64,000 nt of DNA from Hydrogenophaga sp. PAMC20947 (GTDB lineage: Bacteria; Pseudomonadota; Gammaproteobacteria; Burkholderiales; Burkholderiaceae_C): contig NZ_CP039252.1 in NCBI RefSeq assembly GCF_004795855.1, forward strand, positions 992,001-1,056,000, in the 5' to 3' direction. The notes below the pieces were generated by a model that was not told where the DNA came from, did not search any database, and saw only the letters and a program-made list of their open reading frames with translations. Below, piece by piece: positions 47,633 through 54,057 of the stretch. The position numbers and the translations under genes were made by a program. The first letter of the stretch is position 1. Each line of letters opens with the position of its first letter.

Positions 47633-48073
47633 ATGAACACTGTTGCGCAGATTCTCAGCTCCAAAATCGACCAGGTTACCTACACAATGGAGCCGAGCAC
47701 CACCGCCCACGAGGCGGTTCGCTTGATGGTCGAGAAGAACATCGGGGCTCTGGTGGTGGTTGAAAACGGAACGGTCGTTGGCATCGTTTCAGAGCGGGAC
47801 TATGCACGCAAGCTCGTGCTCAAGGCTCGCTCGCCCATGGACACCCTGTTGGGCGACATCATGTCGAGCCCGGTGATGTGCGTTCGGCCCCACCAGACGA
47901 GCGACGAGTGCATGGCCTTGATGACTCAAAACCGCCTGCGCCACCTTCCGGTGATGGAGCATGATCAGCTCATCGGTCTCATCTCGATCGGAGACCTGGT
48001 CAAAGCCACCATCACGGAGCAGCAGTTCATCATCGAGCAACTTGAGCACTACATCATCGGGCAGCGGGGCTGA
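47633..48073 (+). CDS. Two-CBS-domain protein
   Basis: This 146-residue cytoplasmic protein is made of a CBS pair (Bateman module). CBS1 (about 8-65: VTYTMEPSTTAHEAVRLMVEKNIGALVVVENGTVVGIVSERDYARK) and CBS2 (about 75-135: MSSPVMCVRPHQTSDECMALMTQNRLRHLPVMEHDQLIGLISIGDLVK) are both complete. Such modules bind adenine nucleotides or SAM and regulate partner enzymes. The ribosome binding site is CGAGGGGAAAATC. It lies 26 bp before the SagB-like gene on the same strand, so co-transcription is likely. A perfect 9-bp dyad (ACTCTGATT/AATCAGAGT, 47454-47480) lies 150 bp upstream. Confidence 0.93.
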   Translation: MNTVAQILSSKIDQVTYTMEPSTTAHEAVRLMVEKNIGALVVVENGTVVGIVSERDYARKLVLKARSPMDTLLGDIMSSPVMCVRPHQTSDECMALMTQNRLRHLPVMEHDQLIGLISIGDLVKATITEQQFIIEQLEHYIIGQRG

Positions 48074-48099
48074 CGCCAGGCAGCACGGTTTTCCCTGCC

Positions 48100-49839
48100 A
48101 TGGACGACGTCTCCAGGATCGAAACGGTGATGCGCTATCACGAGCGAACCAAGCATCACTTCAACCGCTACGCGCCCGGGCCAGGTGAACTCGATTGGGC
48201 GAACCAGCCGAATCCGTTCCGCCGTTTCGAAGGCGCACCGTTGGTGCGTCTGCCGCTGCTTGGCCCCGACGACGAACCGAAGTCACCCCAGTACGAAGAC
48301 CTGTACCGCCGTGGTGTGGTGCCAAGCATGCCGCTCACGGTTCGCTCGCTATCGCGGTTGCTGCAATACGGGCTGGGCCTTTCTGCCTGGAAGCAAGCCG
48401 GCACCACGCGCTGGGCGTTGCGCTGCAATCCGTCCAGTGGCAATCTGCATCCGACCGAAGGGTACCTTCTGATTGGCGCGCTGCCTGAACTCAGCGACAC
48501 GCCGGGTCTGTACCACTATGCACCCCGCGAGCACGGGATCGAACGCCGAGTGGACTGCAGCGCTGACCTGTTCACGGCGTTGATGGGTGAGTTTCCGGCG
48601 CAGACCGTTCTGCTTGGGCTTTCGTCGATCCACTGGCGCGAGGCATGGAAGTATGGCGAACGAGCGTTCCGCTATTGCCAGCACGACGCGGGACACGCGA
48701 TCGGCGCATTGCGCATCGCCGCTGCGACGCTGGGCTGGAGCGCTTCGCTGCTAGATGGCCTGGCAGACGAGACCATAAACGACCTGCTCGGATTGAGCCG
48801 AGCCGAGGACTTCGAGGGTGTCGAGCGCGAGCACGCGGTTGCAGTCCTGGCCGTTTGGCCGACCCATGTCGGTGAGCGCCGACAGGCCTGCGCGCAGCGT
48901 GCTGTTCCCAGGCACCTCGATTCTGCCCTCGTGCAGGACCTGACTCGGGCTGGTTGGCACGGCGCCGCGAACCGGCTCAGCCGCGATGAGCCGGTGCGCT
49001 GGGAGGGGATTGAAAAAGTTGCCGCTGCTACGCTCAAACCGACCGGTGATGCGCCAGGTTTCGAGACGTTCGAATTGCCGGGGGCCGAGCACAACGGCCT
49101 CGCAAGTGAAGGCGGTCCGCAGGCGGGACAGATCATATTGCAACGGCGAAGTCTTCAGGCCTGCGACGGTCAGACGGCGATCACGGCCACAAGCTTCTAC
49201 CGGATTCTCACGCGCTTGATGCCACTCGTCGAATTGCCCGCGAGTCGGCGCCCGATGCCCTGGGATACGATGGCCGAGGATTCGAACATCCAGCTCGGCC
49301 TGTTTGTTCATCGCGTGACGGGGCTCGAGCCTGGGCTGTACCTGCTCGTTCGCGATCCGACCAAGATTGGCAACCTGAAACGCGCAATGAACCCGGACTT
49401 CGACTGGTCAACGCCACCAGGCTGCCCGGCCGAACTGCTGCTGCGCATGCTCAAAGCCGGTGATGCGAGACGACTTGCGACGCAACTCAGCTGCCATCAG
49501 GACATCGCCGGCGACGGCGTCTTCTCGCTGGCCATGATTGCCCAATATCAGGAACCCCTGTTCACACATGGAGCATGGTTCTATCGAAGGCTGTTGTGGG
49601 AAGCGGGGCTGATCGGGCAGGTCTTGTATCTCGAATCCGAAGCCGCAGGCGTGCAGGCCACAGGTATCGGCTGCTACTTCGACGATCCAGTGCATCGCAT
49701 GTTCGGGATCGAGGATCTTGCGTACCAGTCGCTCTATCACTTCACAGTTGGCGTCGCGATCGAGGATCTGCGCCTGACCACTTTGGCGCCCTATGGCACC
49801 GGTGCAGACCGGCAGGAACGCGGCATCGACCGACCCTGA
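48100..49839 (+). CDS. SagB/ThcOx family dehydrogenase with two nitroreductase-like domains
   Basis: This 579-residue protein is about twice the length of a single SagB domain. The first half (about 60-250) has SLSRLLQYGLGLSAW, RCNPSSGNLHPTEGYLLI and GLYHYAPREHGIERR, the FMN-binding pattern of SagB/ThcOx nitroreductases. The second half (about 345-560) repeats the fold: LQRRSLQACDGQTAITATSFYRILTRL, GLYLLVRDPTKIGNL, AWFYRRLLWEAGLIGQVLYLESEAAGVQATGIGCYFDDPVHRMFG. It is an FMN oxidoreductase of unknown substrate. No TOMM precursor or cyclodehydratase is nearby, so azoline oxidation is not supported. Confidence 0.87.
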   Translation: MDDVSRIETVMRYHERTKHHFNRYAPGPGELDWANQPNPFRRFEGAPLVRLPLLGPDDEPKSPQYEDLYRRGVVPSMPLTVRSLSRLLQYGLGLSAWKQAGTTRWALRCNPSSGNLHPTEGYLLIGALPELSDTPGLYHYAPREHGIERRVDCSADLFTALMGEFPAQTVLLGLSSIHWREAWKYGERAFRYCQHDAGHAIGALRIAAATLGWSASLLDGLADETINDLLGLSRAEDFEGVEREHAVAVLAVWPTHVGERRQACAQRAVPRHLDSALVQDLTRAGWHGAANRLSRDEPVRWEGIEKVAAATLKPTGDAPGFETFELPGAEHNGLASEGGPQAGQIILQRRSLQACDGQTAITATSFYRILTRLMPLVELPASRRPMPWDTMAEDSNIQLGLFVHRVTGLEPGLYLLVRDPTKIGNLKRAMNPDFDWSTPPGCPAELLLRMLKAGDARRLATQLSCHQDIAGDGVFSLAMIAQYQEPLFTHGAWFYRRLLWEAGLIGQVLYLESEAAGVQATGIGCYFDDPVHRMFGIEDLAYQSLYHFTVGVAIEDLRLTTLAPYGTGADRQERGIDRP

Positions 49840-50125
49840 ACGATAGATTCAGGCCGCGCACAGCCACACAGGTTGACGCGCTCCACAAGATCACACCGGA
49901 ATCAGGTCAGGCTGGAGGCTGCTTTCTGGCGTTGATTTTGAAGTTTCTGCCCCTTACCCTCTGGCGTTGAGCGGCTGCTGTTCCCTTGGCCCACCGGCTG
50001 CTCCTGGCCGATCTGCGACGCTCACGTTGCGGCCACTGGCGGCGGGGCATGAGCAATGCTGGTCTGCTGCTCGGGCACCAGAGCAATGGCCGGGGTGCCC
50101 TGTGGCGGCAAGGCCCGCAAATGCG

Positions 50126-51463
50126 TCAACCGATCCGCTCGCAAACCGCCTCTGTCGCCGCCGCAAAGCCAGCCTCGACGGCGGCCAGATCGTACGCTTC
50201 CGGCACAGCTTCTCGCGCCCCTCTGACGATCATGCCGGCGTGGCGCTGGAGGCAGGCCGCATCCTGCGCAGATTGCACGTGGCCTGCGATCTGGATGAGG
50301 GCATCGAGCATGCGGATCGCCACGGCCGGGTTCGAACGGGCGTTTTGCCGGATCTGGTTAAAGGCCAGGTCCAGGATCCCCGCAAACGAAGATCCCGGCG
50401 CCACCAGCCGCAGCCGTCCCTGAGAGTCGAACCGAAAGGGTGATGGCATGTCGCGCCGGGCCAGGCGGCACAGGGCCGATCCCAGTCGATCCACGCAGGC
50501 GATCGCCGTGAACGGGTCGTTGATGCCCGGCGACAGAGCCCGCACGGCGATTTCGACCAATTGGTGGAACGAGAACTCGATGTCCTGGGTGGCGGTGCGC
50601 TGGTTGCCGAGCACGAAGGCGGCGTTCATCTTGTCCACCAGGGCTTCGGTGACCCGATCCCCCGGCCAGACCATCACCATCGCCCGGCCCTTGACGAGGT
50701 AGTGCCCCGGCCGGCGTTCCAGCCGAAGCAGCAGATCTTCCTCGCAGGCCAGATCCATCAGGGCCCCGGCATCGATCAGCTGGAGATAGCCGTCCCCGGT
50801 GGCGCCCACTGGCCTGGCCTCGCTCGCAAACGCCACTGGCAGGTCGGTTTCGCCTGACACTATTGGGACTTCGGAGCCAAGCTCGCCAACGTGGTCGGGA
50901 AACAGCTTGTCGATCGCGTCATCCAGTTCCTTGCCGATACGTGCCACGACCTGATCCGCCTGGATCGAGACGGAGATGTGGTGGATGAAGTAGATCAGCA
51001 CCCCAACGCTGACAATGGCCAGCAACACACCGATGCTGACAGAGAGATGCGGGACGAAGGCCGCCTCGCCGGTGCGCCGGATGGTGCGCAGGACGAGCAG
51101 GCAGTACACAAACGTGGCCACAAAGGTGCCCAGAACCACCTGGTTGGTGGTGTCGCGCATGAAGTTGCGCAGCATGCGCGGGCCCAACTGGGACGAGGCG
51201 AGCGACAGCGCCACCAGCGTCATCGAGAAGACGGTCCCGGCAATGGCGATCATCGAACCGGCCACGGTGCTTAGCAGCAGGCTTGCACCCTCTGCACCCC
51301 CCGAATAGCTCCAGTTCAGGCGCTGTAGCCAGTCGTCATCGACGGCCTTGTCGAGCTCCACGGCGAAGAAGGCCAGTGCCACGGCCAGGCATGCCATGGC
51401 CGCTGGCACGAACCACAAACTGGATCGAAGTCGATCCCAGTATTTCAGCAGCCATGTTTTCAT
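50126..51463 (-). CDS. DUF2254 domain-containing membrane protein
   Basis: This 445-residue protein of the DUF2254 family (PF10011) starts MKTWLLKYWDRLRSSLWFVPAAMACLA. It has four predicted N-terminal membrane helices (about 15-35, 60-85, 110-130, 145-165) and a soluble C-terminal half with SPGINDPFTAIACVDRLG, the best conserved block of the family. The function is unknown. Its first ~45 bp are part of a 172-bp direct repeat, the other copy of which lies after gcd. It directly follows a truncated gcd 3' end on the same strand. Confidence 0.88.
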   Translation of the reverse strand: MKTWLLKYWDRLRSSLWFVPAAMACLAVALAFFAVELDKAVDDDWLQRLNWSYSGGAEGASLLLSTVAGSMIAIAGTVFSMTLVALSLASSQLGPRMLRNFMRDTTNQVVLGTFVATFVYCLLVLRTIRRTGEAAFVPHLSVSIGVLLAIVSVGVLIYFIHHISVSIQADQVVARIGKELDDAIDKLFPDHVGELGSEVPIVSGETDLPVAFASEARPVGATGDGYLQLIDAGALMDLACEEDLLLRLERRPGHYLVKGRAMVMVWPGDRVTEALVDKMNAAFVLGNQRTATQDIEFSFHQLVEIAVRALSPGINDPFTAIACVDRLGSALCRLARRDMPSPFRFDSQGRLRLVAPGSSFAGILDLAFNQIRQNARSNPAVAIRMLDALIQIAGHVQSAQDAACLQRHAGMIVRGAREAVPEAYDLAAVEAGFAAATEAVCERIG

Positions 51464-51591
51464 GAAACCTCACTTCAGCTCGTAAGCCAAGACAGAATCG
51501 CCCGACGTGGTGCCGAACGGGCCATGGCCACCCGCCGCGACGACCACCATCTGTCGGCCAGGCATGCGGTAGGTCATTGGGATCGCCTGGC
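51420..51591. repeat. 172-bp direct repeat, copy 1 (gcd 3' end / DUF2254 5' end)
   Basis: Aligns without gaps to 53886-54057 at about 144 of 172 positions (84 percent, hand count). On the minus strand it contains the last ~38 codons of a PQQ glucose dehydrogenase, the stop, the 6-bp gap, and the first ~15 codons of the intact DUF2254 gene. Confidence 0.85.
51470..51591 (-). pseudogene. Truncated glucose dehydrogenase, C-terminal fragment only
   Basis: The last 38 codons read AIPMTYRMPGRQMVVVAAGG followed by HGPFGTTSGDSVLAYELK and a stop. This matches the C-terminus of the intact gcd in the window (TPMTYRIGGKQMVVVAAGGH, ... TTTGDSVLAYELK). Upstream of 51591 the similarity to gcd ends abruptly. 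The fragment ends 6 bp before the DUF2254 start, as it would in an intact gcd-DUF2254 pair. Confidence 0.85.
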
Positions 51592-51678
51592 TCCCAGTCG
51601 CGCGAAACCGGCACGAGCGGCGCTGGTGCCGTCTCGCCCGGCCATGTTTCGCTGCGGCACTGCGCATCGGGCCGCGGA

Positions 51679-52134
51679 TCAGGCGCGCGCCAACACCACG
51701 CCAGATGCATCCGACAGCAATTTTCCGTAGACCCATCCCAGCACGGCGCCGAAGACGAGGTGAAGCACCAGCGTCATCATTGGCGCCATCAGGCCCATGT
51801 TCATGCCGAACAGCCCAGCCCCGGCCATGGGCATCACCGTGACCATCATCAGCAGCCAGCCCACGATGCCGATGATCACGCCGTGAACGGTCCGGCTGCC
51901 ACCAGGCAAGCGATCGCTCAGAAATGCCATACCAAGGCCATAGCCGACGATGCCGATCATGAAGTGAATCGCCCAGCCGAGCATCGGCGCGTCGGGCGAG
52001 CCCATCATGGCGGCGATCATCTTCGGCAAGTCCAGTTCGGGCATCACGCCCATCACCGTCTTCATCACCATGAGCGCCGACAGCACCAGCGTTGCAGCCA
52101 GTCCGGCAAGCAGACCTTTATAGATATTGGACAT
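51679..52134 (-). CDS. DUF6789-like small membrane protein
   Basis: This 151-residue protein has four hydrophobic helices rich in Met and Gly (GLLAGLAATLVLSALMVMK, LGWAIHFMIGIVGYGLGMAFL, VHGVIIGIVGWLLMMVTVMPMAGAGLFGM, MTLVLHLVFGAVLGWVYG). It resembles the DUF6789 family of four-helix membrane proteins. The function is unknown. The ATG at 52134 has a strong AAAAGGAGTTTGTG site; a TTG at 52203 would add 23 residues. A TCTGTTCGTTATCG motif lies 74 bp upstream, suggesting its own regulated promoter separate from the oxidoreductase gene. Confidence 0.75.
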   Translation of the reverse strand: MSNIYKGLLAGLAATLVLSALMVMKTVMGVMPELDLPKMIAAMMGSPDAPMLGWAIHFMIGIVGYGLGMAFLSDRLPGGSRTVHGVIIGIVGWLLMMVTVMPMAGAGLFGMNMGLMAPMMTLVLHLVFGAVLGWVYGKLLSDASGVVLARA

Positions 52135-52207
52135 CACAAACTCCTTTTCAAGTGGGACAGGATCGGCCCCCTTTGCGATTGCATGTTGGGCTGTCGAAGC
52201 CAACAGG

Positions 52208-52224
52208 TCTGTTCGTTATCGCAC
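52208..52224. promoter_or_regulatory. Half-palindromic motif upstream of the DUF6789-like gene
   Basis: TCTGTTCGTTATCG (52208-52221) is identical over 14 bases to the left part of the palindrome at 56515-56534. It is followed by CAC where that site has AAC. GTTCGTTATCGCAC resembles the operator type used by some IclR regulators (PcaR box GTTCGATAATCGCAC). Confidence 0.5.
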
Positions 52225-52277
52225 GTTGGCCCCGACAACGCTCCTGGCGCCAGCGGCACATTCGCGCCAAAACTGCG

Positions 52278-53681
52278 TCAGGCCGCGGCAAGTGGTTTGC
52301 GGCGGTCAATGATCGTGGGCAGGAGCTCGGTCACCGTGGGGTGCACCGGCAAGGCCTCGCGCACTTGGCGCCAGCTTCCCCCGCTGGCCATGACCAGCCC
52401 GATGGCCTGGATCACTTCGTCGGCGGCCATGCCGAGCATCGTGGCGCCGAGAAAATGCCCGCTGTCCTCGTCGATCAGCAACTTGATGACCCCGATGGTT
52501 TCGCTTTCCTCTTTGGCGCGGCTCACATCCGCCATGGCGTACACGGCCTGGCTGATGTGCCGACCTTCCTCGGCCACGAGGCGCTTCGCATCGGCCTCGT
52601 ACAGCCCCACGTGCGCCAGGGGCGGATCGGTGAACATGGCGTAGATGCTGGTGCGCGCATCCGCGCTGCGTTGCCCGCCGTCGAGGTTCTCGGCCAGGAT
52701 ATCGTGATCGTGGTAGCTGGTGTGGGTGAAGGCGCCGCGGTGATTGATGTCACCCAGTGCCCAGATGCCCGGCACGCCGGTCTCGAGCCGTTCGTTGGTG
52801 AGGAGATAACCACGCTCGTTGGTCTCAAGGCCGACACTCTCCAATCCCAGATCGCCGGTGTTGGGTGAGCGCCCGACGGCCACCAGCAAATGGCTGCCTT
52901 CGATGATGCGACCGTCGGCCATCTCAACGCGGGCACCGCTTTCGGTGTTGCCCGGCAACACGCGCGCTATGTCCACGCCCATCTGCAGTTCGATGCCCTC
53001 GCCACGCAACATGTCAGCGATGGCAGCGGACACGTCCCCGTCTTCGCGCGCTGTCAGCCGCGGCCCGATTTCGATGATGCTCACCTCGCTGCCCAGGCGC
53101 CGGAAAATCTGCCCCATTTCCAGGCTGATGTAGCCGCCGCCGATGATCACCAGTTTGCGCGGCAACTCCCGCAGTTTCAGCAGGCTGTCGTTGTCAAGAT
53201 AGGGGATTTCCTCCAAGCCGGGAATGGGCGGCACGAAGGCCCGCGTGCCGGTGTTCAACACGACCATGGGTGCCTGCAGCGTGCGCGAGCCCGCTTCCAC
53301 GAGGAAGTCATCGCCCGAGCACCCCGCCAGCCTGCCGTGCGCCTTGACGATGGTCAGCCCGTTCAACCCGCCCAGCCAGGACGTCAAACCCGCACGCGAT
53401 TCGTCCACGCGCGTTTGCATGCGCTGCATGGCCACTTCGAAGTTGACATGAACCGGCCCGACCTCAACACCGAACTCGGCCGCGCGGCGAGCGAGATGCG
53501 CCACCCGGGCTGATTTGCGCAGGGTCTTGGTCGGCGTGCAGCCCCGGTTGACGCAAGTGCCGCCCAACTCGTGGGACTCCAATAGCGCCACCTTGCGGCC
53601 TTCTGTTGCCAGCTTGGCGGCCATGGAGGGACCGGCCTGTCCTGCGCCGATGACGATGGTGTCGAACGTTTCGGCCGCCAT
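52278..53681 (-). CDS. Pyridine nucleotide-disulfide oxidoreductase (MerA/dihydrolipoamide dehydrogenase-like)
   Basis: This is a 467-residue FAD flavoprotein. FAD motif VIGAGQAGPSMAAKLATEG (10-28), redox-active disulfide GGTCVNRGCTPTK with Cys43 and Cys48, NAD(P) motif IIGGGYISLEMGQIFRRLGSEVSIIE (about 170-195), FAD motif VPGIWALGDINHRGAFTH, and the C-terminal HPTVTELLP with the catalytic His. The disulfide loop has NRGCTPTK instead of the usual NVGCIPSK. It lacks the N-terminal NmerA domain and the C-terminal vicinal Cys pair, so true mercuric reductase activity is unlikely. The substrate is unknown. The start codon overlaps the stop of a 28-codon ORF (TGATG). Confidence 0.88.
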   Translation of the reverse strand: MAAETFDTIVIGAGQAGPSMAAKLATEGRKVALLESHELGGTCVNRGCTPTKTLRKSARVAHLARRAAEFGVEVGPVHVNFEVAMQRMQTRVDESRAGLTSWLGGLNGLTIVKAHGRLAGCSGDDFLVEAGSRTLQAPMVVLNTGTRAFVPPIPGLEEIPYLDNDSLLKLRELPRKLVIIGGGYISLEMGQIFRRLGSEVSIIEIGPRLTAREDGDVSAAIADMLRGEGIELQMGVDIARVLPGNTESGARVEMADGRIIEGSHLLVAVGRSPNTGDLGLESVGLETNERGYLLTNERLETGVPGIWALGDINHRGAFTHTSYHDHDILAENLDGGQRSADARTSIYAMFTDPPLAHVGLYEADAKRLVAEEGRHISQAVYAMADVSRAKEESETIGVIKLLIDEDSGHFLGATMLGMAADEVIQAIGLVMASGGSWRQVREALPVHPTVTELLPTIIDRRKPLAAA

Positions 53682-53767
53682 CACGCCACTCCCTGCGCAC
53701 CGTGCCAGCAGGCAGTTCGGTTGGTCGCCTGCTCGGCAACGGCGGATTCTTTACAGATTGCTTTCAT
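53681..53767 (-). CDS. Small ORF (28 residues) coupled to the oxidoreductase
   Basis: A 28-codon ORF with a strong ribosome binding site (AAGAGGAGATTTTG before ATG). It starts MKAICKESAVAEQ and ends TACWHGAQGVA, with Cys5, Cys20 and a CWH group. Its stop TGA shares its A with the ATG of the oxidoreductase (TGATG). No family was recognised. It could be a coupling leader that sets oxidoreductase translation, a thiol- or metal-sensing leader, or a truncated gene start captured during the insertion. Confidence 0.5.
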   Translation of the reverse strand: MKAICKESAVAEQATNRTACWHGAQGVA

Positions 53768-53859
53768 CAAAATCTCCTCTTGGTGGTGAATGAACCATGA
53801 CATGGGTTGTTGCCCGTATTGTTTGGCGGCATGCGTGGGTGATGAACCCATAGGGCACG

Positions 53860-53929
53860 CCACGGCCACTGGCATGGACCCTTGGCTGGATCGAAGCCGG
53901 TCCCCGGAATGCAGCAGCCGTGTTGGCAT
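53860..53929 (-). pseudogene. DUF2254 5' fragment after gcd
   Basis: The frame opened by the ATG at 53929 reads MPTRLLHSGDRLRSSQGSMP, matching MKTWLLKYWDRLRSSLWFVP of the intact DUF2254 protein. Similarity then fades. It stands in the same place relative to gcd (6 bp after the stop) as the intact gene stands to the gcd fragment. Confidence 0.75.
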
Positions 53930-54057
53930 GAAACTTCATTTCAACTCGTAAGCCAAGACAGAGTCACCCGTCGTGGTGCCGAACGAGCCATGGCCACCCG
54001 CTGCAACGACCACCATTTGCTTGCCTCCGATGCGGTAGGTCATGGGGGTCGCCTGGC
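53886..54057. repeat. 172-bp direct repeat, copy 2 (gcd 3' end / DUF2254 5' end)
   Basis: Partner of 51420-51591, same orientation, 84 percent identical without gaps. The two copies enclose the DUF6789-like gene, the oxidoreductase and its small upstream ORF. Confidence 0.85.

Noticed and set aside
48100..49839. Azoline (TOMM) natural-product cluster
   Set aside because: Only the SagB-like flavoprotein is present; no YcaO/cyclodehydratase, precursor peptide or exporter was found.
52278..53681. Mercury resistance operon with MerA
   Set aside because: The oxidoreductase lacks the NmerA domain and the C-terminal vicinal cysteines, and no merR, merT or merP gene is nearby.
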